NCBI GenBank assembly: GCA_003577305.1
Contig: QEVL01000024.1
Span: 1 to 64,000, forward strand
From: Burkholderiales bacterium
Lineage (GTDB): Bacteria > Pseudomonadota > Gammaproteobacteria > Burkholderiales > Burkholderiaceae_E
Direction: 5' to 3'
DNA: 64,000 nucleotides
Part shown: positions 8,612 to 17,310 of the stretch, one piece after another
Layout of the letters: every line of letters begins with the position of its first letter
How positions within the stretch are numbered: position 1 is the stretch's first letter
The notes under the pieces: generated by a model
Database searches by the model: none
The model's input: the letters and a program-made list of their open reading frames with translations, nothing else
What the model was told of the DNA's origin: nothing
Program-made: the position numbers and the translations under genes

Positions 8612-9856
8612 ATGTTTGGCCGCATCGACAAGAGCAAGGGCTTGCTGTTCGTGACCCACGATCTTGACCACTCCATTCGGCTCACCATGCAGAACATGCA
8701 GCAGGAGGTCGAGGGGCTCGACGAGAACCGGCTGCTGAACACGCCGCCCGAGGACTTGAAGCGCTACCTGGTCGAGAAGTTCGGCATCACGCCGATCACG
8801 CTGCTGCGCGACCAGTGGCATGCCGATCATCAGGATGTGCCGGTCGATGTCCGGCACGACCCTATGCGCTGGATCGACGACCGCACCCGCCCGGCCATGG
8901 TGGCGGGCGAGCGCGTCGAGGTCCGCATCCCCTTCGAGGGCGAGCCCGAACTGCTCTACACGAAGGCCAACACCTTCAACATGAACCCGCCGCGCGCGCT
9001 CATTGAGAAGAACGAGATCGTCCTGCGCTACGACACGCCTGCCGACCAGCCGCGCGATGTCCGGGCTCTGGTCGATCAGACGCTGAAAGAGATCGAGCAG
9101 CATCTCGGCTGGCAACGTCCGATGATCGACGCGCACAACCAGAACCTGCCTGCCGCAGCGGAACAGGCGATCGGCCAGCGGCGTGAACGCCTGCTGGCGC
9201 AATCGCAGCGCGCGGAAGCGCTCGGTATCCCGATCCGGCGGCGCGCCGATGCGCCGAAGACCTACGCGCTCCCGACCGTGAAGCGGAAGGTCGTGCCGAC
9301 CTTGCCACCGGCGACGACGGCGCAGTTCAAGCCGGAACCGGCGCTTGCCATGGAGCTGTACGAGCACATCCTGAAAGTGGTGCAGGACATGGCGCTCGTG
9401 GTGGAGCGCAGCCCCGACGCCTTCAAGGCGATGAACGAGGAAGCCCTGCGGCAGCATTTCCTGGTGCAGCTCAACGGCCAGTTCGAGGGCAGGGCCACGG
9501 CTGAGACCTTCAACATGGCAGGCAAGACCGACATCCTGTTACGCGAGGGCGACCGCAACGTCTTTATCGCCGAGTGCAAGTTCTGGAAAGGACCGAAGGC
9601 CTTCGGCGAGGCCATCGACCAGCTCCTCGGCTATGCCACCTGGCGCGACGGCAAGACCGCGATCCTCGTGTTCAACCGGGGCACGGAAACGTCAACGGTC
9701 CTGACCGGCATCGACACCATCGCCAAGGCGCACAGCAACTTCAAGCGCACCAACGACTGGCCACATGAAAGCGGCTTCCGGTACACCTTCCATGCCAACG
9801 GCGACAAGAATCGCGAGCTGATCCTGACTGTGCTCGTGTTCCACGTGCCGCGGTAA
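8612..9856 (+). CDS. Large protein with C-terminal PD-(D/E)XK nuclease domain
   Basis: 414 residues from ATG 8612 preceded by GGGAGA. The N-terminal 250 residues have no fold I recognise; they are rich in short helices and end in a basic linker. The C-terminal domain has KTDILLREGD (D307) and VFIAECKFW (E321, K323), the D-x13-ECK signature of Mrr-like restriction endonucleases, followed by a helix with a conserved Gln and RDGKTAILVFNRG. It probably cuts DNA. Its place between an Abi-type gene and gajA/gajB suggests it is part of, or a passenger beside, the Gabija-like system. No partner methyltransferase is present, so classical restriction-modification is unlikely. Confidence 0.7.
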   Translation: MFGRIDKSKGLLFVTHDLDHSIRLTMQNMQQEVEGLDENRLLNTPPEDLKRYLVEKFGITPITLLRDQWHADHQDVPVDVRHDPMRWIDDRTRPAMVAGERVEVRIPFEGEPELLYTKANTFNMNPPRALIEKNEIVLRYDTPADQPRDVRALVDQTLKEIEQHLGWQRPMIDAHNQNLPAAAEQAIGQRRERLLAQSQRAEALGIPIRRRADAPKTYALPTVKRKVVPTLPPATTAQFKPEPALAMELYEHILKVVQDMALVVERSPDAFKAMNEEALRQHFLVQLNGQFEGRATAETFNMAGKTDILLREGDRNVFIAECKFWKGPKAFGEAIDQLLGYATWRDGKTAILVFNRGTETSTVLTGIDTIAKAHSNFKRTNDWPHESGFRYTFHANGDKNRELILTVLVFHVPR

Positions 9857-9922
9857 TACAACTTCAGCCTTCAAAGATCGTCCGGAAACGGCTATCTATG
9901 GGGATCGCTTCAGGGAGACCAC

Positions 9923-11870
9923 ATGAAACTCGTTCGACTTCGACTATCCAACTTCCGCTCTTTCGGTCCGGAACCCACGGTGGTCGAGCTGACCGACATG
10001 ACGTTCTTGCTCGGGCCGAACGGCGCAGGCAAGACCGCCGTGCTCCAGGCGCTGGCCCGCATGTTCGGTCTCGATCCCGCGCAGCGGAGGATCAGGCGGT
10101 CCGACTTTCACGTCCCGGCAAGTGAAGCGCCAGAGGATGCCCCTGAACAGCGAACCCTCTGGATCGAGGCGGACTTCGAGTTTCCTGAGCTGGAACAGAA
10201 CGATGCCGATGGGGCCACCCTTCCGGCAGTGCCTGGCAACTTCGCGCACATGCAACTGGTGGCAGCCGAAGGCCCGGCGCAAGCGCGCTTCCGGCTGAAG
10301 GCGACCATCGATCAGGACGATGACATTGAAGAAGGCTTCACGGTTCGTCATCAGCGAAGACGAGGACGGAAATCCAACCGAACAGAGCCGCGTATCGAAG
10401 CAGGACCGGAACGCCATCCAGGTCCACTATCTGCCAGCGCGACGCGACCCTGCCGACCACATCTCTTACTCTGCCAACGCGCTGCTCGGGCGGGCGTTGC
10501 GGTCCGCGGACTGGAGTGCGGAACGCAAGGAAATCGGCACGCTTACGGAGCAGATCGGCGATGAACTCCGGGACAACGCGGCCATCGGCGGGATCGCTGC
10601 CGCGCTAACCGACCAATGGGGCGGCCTGCACAAGGGGAGCCACTACACAAACCCGTCGGTCTCGTTCGGGCGGAACGAGATTGAGAACCTTCTACGGCAT
10701 CTGAGCATCGGATTCACGCCCGGCTATGGCGAGAACATCGTGGACTTCACCCGGCTCAGTGACGGTCAGCAGTCCCTGCTCTACGTTTCTCTGGTGCTCG
10801 CCATGCACAACATCGGCAGCAAGGTCTTGAACGGCGAGCTGGCCGAAGCGTTTGACATCGACAAGCTGCGTCCCGCTGTCTTCACCCTTATCGCCATCGA
10901 GGAGCCAGAGAACAGCTTGTCGCCTCACTATCTCGGGCGCGTTGTTAGGACGCTGACGGCCTTCGCTGAGGGACAGGACAGCCAAGCGCTGGTAGCGACG
11001 CACGCGCCGTCGCTCTTGCGCCGGGTACCGCCGGAGTCCGTCCGGTATCTCCGCCTGAGCACGGAGCGAACCACGGTCGTCAAGAACATCGAACTCCCGA
11101 CGGACGAGTCAGCGCACAAGTTTGTCCGCGAAGGCGTCCAGGCTTTCCCGGAGCTCTATTTCTCCCGCCTTGTCATCCTGGGCGAAGGTGACAGCGAGCA
11201 GATCGTGCTGCCGCGACTGCTGGAAGCCCGAGGAATCCTTGCTGACGATGCTTCCATCTCCGTAGCACCACTCGGCGGACGGCACGTCAATCACTTCTGG
11301 CGGCTGCTGAACGGCCTTGGCATCCCGCACGTCACGCTGCTGGACCTTGATGTTGCACGGCATCAGGGCGGATGGGGCCGCATCAAATACGCCGCCAAGG
11401 AGCTGTTGAAGTACGCCGACATCGACGGCAACGACCTGAAGCAGAAGCAGATCGACGACATCCCGAAATGGAACTCCGACGATGGAGTCATCGTTGATGA
11501 CAAGGGATGGATTGCCCGCCTGGAGTCTCTCGGCGTTTACTTCTCCGCGCCGCTGGACCTCGACTTCATGATGATGACGCACTACCCCGCCGCGTACGAC
11601 GTTGAGGATGATGATCTGGAGGAGCCAGACGAGGACACGATCAAGGCCGTACTTGGCAAGGGTCACGACGTGCTGGGAGGGCAGTACACCGACAAGGAGC
11701 AAAGCTACTTCGATGCCTACCACCAGAGGTTCAAGCTCGACAGCAAGCCCACCGCGCACATTCGCGCCCTGGCGGGCAGGGATGACGACGCTCTGGTCGA
11801 AGACCTGCCCGATGTGCTCGACCGCATGTTCGCTGCGGTTGAGGAAAAGCTCGCGGACCTGCCCGAATGA
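9923..11870 (+). CDS. gajA: GajA-like OLD-family ATPase/TOPRIM nuclease, interrupted by a frameshift
   Basis: An N-terminal ABC-type ATPase with Walker A GPNGAGKT is read in one frame (9923 to about 10343) and the rest in the +1 frame (from about 10344). The second part has signature LSDGQQSLLY, Walker B TLIAIEEPENSLSP and LVATHAPSLL. It then has a TOPRIM domain with LVILGEGDSEQ (catalytic Glu) and TLLDLDVA (DxD). Removing one G at 10342-10343 joins ...EEGFT to FVISEDEDG and gives one 648-residue protein, near the length of known GajA. As written, the first frame stops at 10564 and a second could start at ATG 10320. A real mutation, a sequencing error or a programmed slip are all possible. 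It overlaps gajB by four bases. Role: DNA nicking when nucleotide levels fall during phage infection. Confidence 0.85.
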
Positions 11871-13528
11871 TCCGGGTCAAACAATGGTCCCCTGCTGACG
11901 GCCTCTCCCTTGAGCCGAACGCGCTTGCAGCGGCCAAAGAGATCGACCGCAACCTGGCGCTGACGGCAGGCCCGGGCGCAGGCAAGACGGAGATGCTGGC
12001 GCAGCGCGCCGACTTCCTGCTGCGTACCGGGGCGTGCCGATATCCCAAGCGTATCCTCGCGATTTCGTTCAAGATCGATGCAAGTCAGAACCTCAAGGCT
12101 CGGGTCCGCAAGCGTTGCGGACCCGAACTTGCGGCGCGCTTTGATAGTCACACATTCCACGCATTCGCGAAGCGCGTCATCGACCGGTTCAGACCGGTTC
12201 TCTCTGGACGGGATGCCCTTGATCCGGATTACTCCATCGGTCCGCACCGCGTCCAGCGGCGATCAATTACCTACGACGACATGGTGCCGTTGGCGGCTCA
12301 GATCGTTGAATCGAGCAAGATCGCGCGCAACGCGATCCGACAGACCTACAGCCACGTGTTCCTCGATGAGTTCCAGGACTGCACGGACGTGCAGTACGAA
12401 CTCATCAAGGCTTGTTTTCAGGACACGGCTGCCCGACTGACGGCGGTCGGCGACACGAAGCAAAGGATCATGGGATGGGCCGGGGCACTTGAGGGAATCT
12501 TCGAAACCTACGCGGAGGACTTCGACGCGCATCCGCTCAATCTTTATCAGAACTTCCGGTCGAAGCCGAGGCTGCGGCGCATGCAGAACGCCATGGTGCG
12601 TGTCATGGACCCACCGGCAGCTCTTGATGACGATGAGCTGGCAGGCGCTGACGGTGAGATCGGCGTTCTGCGCTTCGACAACGATGATGACGAGGCGAAT
12701 GCCCTCGCCAATTCTGTGCGCGGCTGGATCGACGACGAGGGCCTTGATCCATCCGAGATCGCGGTCCTGGTGCGCAAGCAGCAGAACCTCTACGGTCAGA
12801 AGCTCCGTGCCGCGCTGGACGCTAGAGGCGTGCCCTTCCGGGATGAGGATGAAACCCAAAACCTAGCATCCGAGCCAGTTGCGAACCTCATCGTGGACTT
12901 TCTTCTGGTTGCCGCAGGGCAGCGACAGCCCGGCCCGTTTCAACGACTCCTTGACCTTGTGGTGTTCGGGCGCGGGCTCGATCAGGAGAACGAGTACCGT
13001 GCCCGATCCCGGTGGAACCGCTTCATCGCGACCGTCAAGCAGAGACTCGCGGCAGAGGAGGCCGATCTTGCGGACCTTGACGATCTCCGGACCATAGTCA
13101 CCGAACTGCTCGACATCGTCGGACGCGATGCCGTAGTGGGGCTCTCGCCCGCCTATGTGCAGGGAGACTTCCTGCAAAAGCAGATCGAGGCGACGACAAG
13201 CCGTGCGCACGAACTGCTGTCCGATAGTGAAGACCCCGCAACAGCCCTCGCCTCATTCTCAGGCGACAGGGCTGTGCGCATCATGTCGATCCACAAGAGC
13301 AAAGGCCTAGAGTTCGATACCGTCGTAGTGCTCGGCGTGGAGAAGCAGACCTTTTGGGGTGACCAAGACGCCGAGCGGTCAGCCTTCTTCGTTGGCATCT
13401 CGCGCGCCAAGCGTCGGCTGTTCTTGACGGCGTGCGGGGAAAGAGAACGGCCCGCTGGGGCGAGACGCTGGGACAATGGCCGGACGGAGCATGATGAGTT
13501 TGTCGGATACGCGACGCCCTACCTCTAG
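11867..13528 (+). CDS. gajB: GajB-like UvrD/Rep-type helicase
   Basis: 553 residues starting at an ATG overlapping the gajA stop codon (ATGA). Superfamily 1 helicase motifs appear in order: motif I LTAGPGAGKTEMLAQRA, motif Ia ILAISFK, motif II HVFLDEFQDC, motif III AVGDTKQRIMGWAG, motif IV LYQNFRSKPRLRRM, motif V VRIMSIHKSKGLEFDTVVVLG and motif VI FFVGISRAKRRLFLTACG. Compact UvrD-like proteins paired with an OLD-family nuclease define Gabija; GajB acts with GajA, probably sensing DNA ends or processing nicked DNA. Last gene of the five-gene run. Intact as far as can be seen. Confidence 0.88.
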   Translation: MIRVKQWSPADGLSLEPNALAAAKEIDRNLALTAGPGAGKTEMLAQRADFLLRTGACRYPKRILAISFKIDASQNLKARVRKRCGPELAARFDSHTFHAFAKRVIDRFRPVLSGRDALDPDYSIGPHRVQRRSITYDDMVPLAAQIVESSKIARNAIRQTYSHVFLDEFQDCTDVQYELIKACFQDTAARLTAVGDTKQRIMGWAGALEGIFETYAEDFDAHPLNLYQNFRSKPRLRRMQNAMVRVMDPPAALDDDELAGADGEIGVLRFDNDDDEANALANSVRGWIDDEGLDPSEIAVLVRKQQNLYGQKLRAALDARGVPFRDEDETQNLASEPVANLIVDFLLVAAGQRQPGPFQRLLDLVVFGRGLDQENEYRARSRWNRFIATVKQRLAAEEADLADLDDLRTIVTELLDIVGRDAVVGLSPAYVQGDFLQKQIEATTSRAHELLSDSEDPATALASFSGDRAVRIMSIHKSKGLEFDTVVVLGVEKQTFWGDQDAERSAFFVGISRAKRRLFLTACGERERPAGARRWDNGRTEHDEFVGYATPYL

Positions 13529-13547
13529 AGCGACGGACGAACCACAA

Positions 13548-13957
13548 GACCGGCACGGCGGGGTGTTTCCGGTGAAGGTGTTGCGGCTGTTCCGCCATGG
13601 CCGCGGCCGCTGCGAGAACCGCTGGATGGACGAGCACATCAAGGTGGCGGGCACCACCGTCGACTTCGCCGGCGAGCTGATCGACGACAACCTGAACACG
13701 CTCACCTGGTGGACGAACAAGCACAACCGGTACGCCAGTCGCGAGGCGGTGGATCTGCTGAACCTCGAGTACCGCTTCATGCCGCACGATTCGGCCGCCT
13801 CCCGTCAGGCCTTCGCGTATTCGCCTACTTCTTCTACCGCTACGTCCTCAGGCTGGGCTTTCTCGACGGCCAGGCAGGCACCGCGTTCCACTTCCTGCAG
13901 GGGTTCTGGTACCGGTACCTGGTCGACGCGAAGGTCGCGGAGGTGAAGCGGCGCGGC
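13548..13957 (+). pseudogene. C-terminal remnant of a family 2 glycosyltransferase
   Basis: Starting 20 bases after gajB, one frame reads DRHGGVFPVKVLRLFR, GRGRCENRWMDEHI, NTLTWWTNKHNRYASREAV and NLEYRFMPHD. About base 13800 the match moves to another frame with VFAYFFYRYVLRLGFLDGQA and HFLQGFWYRYLVDAK. Together these are the C-terminal half of a WcaA-type GT2 enzyme with an internal deletion and frameshift. The catalytic N-terminal half is missing and replaced by the defence block. This marks the right junction of the block with the polysaccharide locus. Confidence 0.75.
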
Positions 13958-13966
13958 CGCTCAGTC

Positions 13967-14036
13967 GTGCAACGAAATGTTGCGATTTGCTGCGTGGAAA
14001 GCGTTCCACGCGCGGAAACGCAACATTTGGTTGCAC
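13967..14036. repeat. REP-like nested palindrome, copy 1
   Basis: A 70-bp element with outer arms GTGCAACGAAATGTTGCG and CGCAACATTTGGTTGCAC around a central hairpin GCGTGGAA-AGCG-TTCCACGC. It can fold as one long hairpin or as three small ones (GCAAC-N5-GTTGC, the central hairpin, GCAAC-N5-GTTGC). It belongs to a family of seven in 14.0-22.9 kb, here directly after the glycosyltransferase remnant. Confidence 0.9.
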
Positions 14037-14509
14037 GGACTTGCCGGCTTCATTCGTTAGCCGGCAAGACAGCGCGAAAGCGGGACGACTGGTCACCGCT
14101 GAAGTTGCCTCGTAAGCTCGACCTGAGGCTCCACAAACACTGCAAAGCTCCGGCGATGAAACCCGAGTAATGTTTGAGTGCACCGTCAAAGGCTGCGCCT
14201 TGACGTCCGTCGGGTTCAAGCGCCAAAGACGATCTGAAGTTCCTGCGCGAGTTTGCGCGGTTTCTGAAGCGTCTCCGCGAGGTTGGGGTTGCGTAATACC
14301 GGTTCTGATGTCTTGGGACAGTGATCCGCCCTGTTCCATCGTCGGCCATCCGGCTGAGACCGATGCAGGTATCTGAAACATCCCGCCTGACGTACGATCG
14401 GCTCGTCGGCGGATAATGAAAGGCCCTGGATGTCTAGGAAAGCCACCCGCCACAAGCCGTGTCTGAGTTACGCCGCTGTAGACAGCGTTTGCTGTAGCTG
14501 GAGATTGTA
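14037..14509. other. Intergenic stretch with one strong hairpin
   Basis: No gene is supported here. Directly after the REP-like element, 14040-14068 forms a hairpin with 10-bp perfect arms (CTTGCCGGCT / AGCCGGCAAG, 9-base loop) but no T-run, so it is not a classic terminator. The remaining 440 bases show only short open frames without family likeness. Confidence 0.6.
14474..14487. promoter_or_regulatory. Candidate operator of the 14510 toxin-antitoxin pair
   Basis: Perfect palindrome CGCTGT-AG-ACAGCG ending 22 bases before the antitoxin ATG. Antitoxins of this kind often repress their own operon through such sites. Function inferred from position only. Confidence 0.4.
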
Positions 14510-14731
14510 ATGTCCACTTTGGTCGAAGAGTTGTCCGCTCGCGCCAGAACCCTGTCTGCCGAGGATCGCGCACGCCTCGCGGAAGAACTACTGGACTCCC
14601 TGGCTGCGGAAGCCGAGGCAGTCGGGGAGCTTGAAGCCGAGCGCAGGGTCGCCGAGATCGAGTCCGGAGTGGTTACTCTCATCACCTCTGAGGATGTTCA
14701 CGCTGAAGCCCGCCGACTGATCCGCCGGTGA
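14510..14731 (+). CDS. Addiction module antitoxin (PF09720-like)
   Basis: 73 residues, acidic and helical: LSARARTLSAEDRARLAEEL, then a C-terminal segment ending ARRLIRR. This matches the small unstable antitoxins of the addiction-module family that pair with ParE/RelE toxins. The C-terminal part would wrap the toxin. The stop codon overlaps the toxin's GTG start. A second member of the same family occurs at 17645. Confidence 0.8.
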   Translation: MSTLVEELSARARTLSAEDRARLAEELLDSLAAEAEAVGELEAERRVAEIESGVVTLITSEDVHAEARRLIRR

Positions 14732-15030
14732 GAGTAGTTCGATATCACCCGGAAGCTCGTGAAGAGTTCCTGCGACAGGTTGCCTGGTACGCTGGCTTCA
14801 GCACTCGGCTCGCAGAACGTTACGACAGAGCGGTCCGCAAAGCCGAAGTGCAGGCGGCCGAGGCCCCGGAACAGTGGCCGCCGTACAGTTTCAGGACGCG
14901 TCGCATCATCGACCGAACCTTCAAGTTTTCGCTGGTCTACTTTCACAACGAAAACGAGATTTATGTTGTGGCCTTGGCGCCAATGCAGCGCAAACCTGCA
15001 TACTGGAAAGCGAGACTCAGTGACGGATGA
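14728..15030 (+). CDS. ParE/RelE-family toxin
   Basis: 100 residues from a GTG overlapping the antitoxin stop (GTGA). MRVVRYHPEAREEFLRQVAWY is the usual start of this fold, followed by LAERYDRAVRKAEVQAAEAP and FKFSLVYFHNENEIYVVALAPM, the C-terminal strands of the plasmid-stabilisation (ParE) family. Probably poisons gyrase or the ribosome; which one cannot be told. Full length, so this module may be functional. Confidence 0.85.
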   Translation: MRVVRYHPEAREEFLRQVAWYAGFSTRLAERYDRAVRKAEVQAAEAPEQWPPYSFRTRRIIDRTFKFSLVYFHNENEIYVVALAPMQRKPAYWKARLSDG

Positions 15031-15101
15031 AGGCGCGGGCCATGAAGCCGGGACGACTCAGGTAAACAAGAGCAAGATCACTCAAAATCTGTCGTATCCA
15101 C

Positions 15102-15845
15102 GTGAAAATCTCGATCGTCACCGCCACCTGGAACTGCGCCTCTACCGTCGGCGACTGCCTCGATTCGGTCGCCGGCCAGAGCTGGCGAAACCGCGAGCAC
15201 GTGGTCATCGACGGCGCGAGCCGCGACGCGACGGTCGACGTGCTCGAATCGCGCCGCGCCCAGCTCTCGGTGCTGGTGAGCGAGCCCGACCGCGGCATCT
15301 ACGACGCGCTCAACAAGGGCATCGCGCGCGCCAGCGGCGACGTGGTCGGCTTCCTGCATGCCGACGACGTCTACGCCAGCCCCGACGTTCTCGCGCGCGT
15401 GGCCGAAGCGTTCGCCGACCCGTCCGTCGCCGCGGTGCACGGCGACCTGCAGTACGTGCGCAAGGACGACACGGCTCGGGTGGTGCGCCACTGGAAGTCC
15501 AGCCCCTTCAGCCCCGCGCGCCTGCGCCGCGGCTGGATGCCGCCGCACCCCACGCTCTACGTGCGCCGCGAGTGGTACGAGCGCATCGGCGGCTTCGACA
15601 CCCGATACCGCATCGCGGCCGACTACCACAGCATCCTGCGCCTGTTCTCGCAGCCCGGGTTCCGCTCGGCCTACGTGCCAGAGGTGTTCGTGAAGATGCG
15701 CATGGGCGGCGCGAGCAACCGCTCGCTGGGCAACATCGTGCGCAAGTCGCGCGAAGACCTCGACGCGCTGCGCCACACCGGCGTCGGCGGCCTGGGCGCG
15801 CTGGCCTGGAAGAACCTCGGCAAGCTCGGGCAGTTTTGGGGGTAG
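15102..15845 (+). CDS. Glycosyltransferase family 2
   Basis: 247 residues from a GTG start with no clear ribosome site. GT-A features: ISIVTATWNCASTVGDCLDS, HVVIDGASRDATVDVL, SEPDRGIYDALNKGI, and the metal site FLHADDVYA, then YRIAADYHSILRLF. This is the WcaA/WbbD-type pattern found next to gmd and fcl in colanic-acid-like loci. It would transfer a sugar, perhaps fucose, to the lipid-linked repeat unit. GC content is high, like the core genome, in contrast to the flanking toxin-antitoxin genes. Confidence 0.88.
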   Translation: MKISIVTATWNCASTVGDCLDSVAGQSWRNREHVVIDGASRDATVDVLESRRAQLSVLVSEPDRGIYDALNKGIARASGDVVGFLHADDVYASPDVLARVAEAFADPSVAAVHGDLQYVRKDDTARVVRHWKSSPFSPARLRRGWMPPHPTLYVRREWYERIGGFDTRYRIAADYHSILRLFSQPGFRSAYVPEVFVKMRMGGASNRSLGNIVRKSREDLDALRHTGVGGLGALAWKNLGKLGQFWG

Positions 15846-16008
15846 GGGCGCAGGCGCGCGGGTGCGCCGCTACGCCGGCACGCGGGCGCGCGGCCACGCA
15901 GGCGCGCAGACCCCGTGCCGGGTAGTCCGTCCGGACGACTGGCCCTATGCGAATGACGCACCCAGAATGAGTTGTTGTGTCTCACACGAACTCCCTTACG
16001 CTGGACAG

Positions 16009-16024
16009 ATATCACAGATGATAT
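16009..16024. promoter_or_regulatory. Candidate operator before the 16028 toxin gene
   Basis: Perfect inverted repeat ATATCA-CAGA-TGATAT ending three bases before the start codon, in an AT-rich patch. The position suits autorepression by the helix-turn-helix antitoxin encoded downstream. No -35/-10 pair of good spacing was found. Confidence 0.45.
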
Positions 16025-16027
16025 ACA

Positions 16028-16441
16028 ATGGCTGTCCTTATCATCGATCCCGCTGCAGAAGATGAGCTCGACCGGCTCTATGAGAGCGACGAAGACGCGG
16101 CAGCGCTGATCGATGCGTTGTTGGAGCAGCTTGGCGATGACGAGGGAACGCTGGGCGAGATATTCCGGCCCGGGCACTTCTTTCGCTATCGGCCACCGTT
16201 CGAGGTAAAGAGGTTCGAAGAAGCGCAACGTCGGGGGAAGAACATTTTCACGATGAGGGTGCGGGACGAGGCTGGAACCCTTTTGCCCTACCGAGTTCTG
16301 TTCGCGCACCACGCCCAGATCGACAGCTACTACGTGCTGTCCGTCGCTTCGAGAGAGGACGCCTATGACCCGAGCAAACCCGGCTTTCTCGACCTGCTCG
16401 TTCGATACGATGAGCATGGGATTCCTGCCTACAAGTATTGA
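16028..16441 (+). CDS. RelE/HigB-like toxin candidate
   Basis: 137 residues. The N-terminus MAVLIIDPAAEDELDRLYES looks like a RelE-superfamily helix after a first strand. Basic patches VKRFEEAQRRGKNIFTMRV and LLPYRVLFAHHAQIDSYYVL resemble the core sheet of RelE-type nucleases. It is followed by an XRE-type antitoxin gene overlapping its end, the toxin-first order of HigBA. The C-terminal tail (DLLVRYDEHGIPAYKY) is longer than usual. Assignment rests on fold-like pattern plus context. Confidence 0.6.
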   Translation: MAVLIIDPAAEDELDRLYESDEDAAALIDALLEQLGDDEGTLGEIFRPGHFFRYRPPFEVKRFEEAQRRGKNIFTMRVRDEAGTLLPYRVLFAHHAQIDSYYVLSVASREDAYDPSKPGFLDLLVRYDEHGIPAYKY

Positions 16442-16859
16442 CAAGAACTGTGTAGTTGGGATCACGCTCGTCCCAACGGTCTTTTTCGTTAACGACGAAG
16501 AGGCCGGCTGTCTCGCGGCACCTGTGAGCGGAGCCAGGATCCAGGACCGGATCGCAAGACTCGAGAAGTCGCCGCGGCGCGCCGATGCGTTGGCTCGGGC
16601 ACGTCAGCGTTTGGGCCGATGGCTGGATGCTGAGCAGCGCCAAGGGTCAGAGTTGGTCGCCCTTCGGATGGCTGCAGGGCTTTCACAGCGGCAACTCGCC
16701 GAGCTCCTCGGTACTCAGCAAGCGAACGTTTCCAGACTGGAGAAGTGCCCTGGCAATCCAGGCCTCAACACTCTGCAGAGTTGGGCTAGTGCGCTTGGCG
16801 TCTCGATAGATCGCCTTGCTTCCGCAATTCGTTCGACCACGGATGCCGGGCGTGAGTAG
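16410..16859 (+). CDS. XRE-family antitoxin
   Basis: 149 residues if the ATG at 16410 is used; this overlaps the toxin end by 32 bases. An ATG at 16365 is also in frame. The C-terminal part holds a helix-turn-helix: LVALRMAAGLSQRQLAELLG, TQQANVSRLEK, LNTLQSWASALGV. The N-terminal half would bind the toxin. Likely represses its own operon through the palindrome at 16009-16024. Confidence 0.7.
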   Translation: MSMGFLPTSIDKNCVVGITLVPTVFFVNDEEAGCLAAPVSGARIQDRIARLEKSPRRADALARARQRLGRWLDAEQRQGSELVALRMAAGLSQRQLAELLGTQQANVSRLEKCPGNPGLNTLQSWASALGVSIDRLASAIRSTTDAGRE

Positions 16860-17310
16860 ATCTCCCTTCGTCTTCTGTCAGTACGCCGATGACGTTCGGC
16901 GAGAGTACGGCGACAAGATGTCGATCATGGGCATCTATCAGGGCGGGTTGCGTGTCGTCGGAACGCTTCCGGTGGTATTGCCGAAACTCGTGGTCTTGGC
17001 GCACTTGGTCTCATCTGCCCAGCAGTCACTCGAGGCGATCACTTTCCGGGTTCTGTGGAATCGGACCGTACTTCATGAGATCCCTGCACCCGAAGCCCTG
17101 ATCGAGCAAATGAAGGCGGCCCAGGATCCGACGAGTGAAACGCAAGCCATCCAGATGGTAATCGCGCTGCAGCCATTCACCATGGACGCCGGCGGAAAGC
17201 TGGAAGTTGTCGTCGAAGCTGACGGGTCAAACATCCCCGGTAATGCCTTGAGAATCGAAGTTGTTGCGCCGGAAGCAGGAGACGCTCCTGCGCCATCATC
17301 GGGGCACTGA
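16852..17310 (+). CDS. DUF6941-like protein, third gene of a toxin-antitoxin operon
   Basis: 152 residues from a GTG overlapping the antitoxin end by eight bases. Features: PFVFCQYADDVRREYGDKMS, IMGIYQGGLRV, LPVVLPKLVVLAHL, LRIEVV. From memory it resembles the DUF6941 family of small beta-rich proteins, which I could not check. No catalytic motif is evident. The overlap with the antitoxin gene implies co-translation, so it may take part in the module or simply ride with it. Confidence 0.55.
   Translation: MSRSPFVFCQYADDVRREYGDKMSIMGIYQGGLRVVGTLPVVLPKLVVLAHLVSSAQQSLEAITFRVLWNRTVLHEIPAPEALIEQMKAAQDPTSETQAIQMVIALQPFTMDAGGKLEVVVEADGSNIPGNALRIEVVAPEAGDAPAPSSGH

Noticed and set aside
5457..13957. 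Prophage or integrative element
   Set aside because: No integrase, recombinase, structural phage gene or flanking direct repeat was found; the block consists only of defence-type genes.
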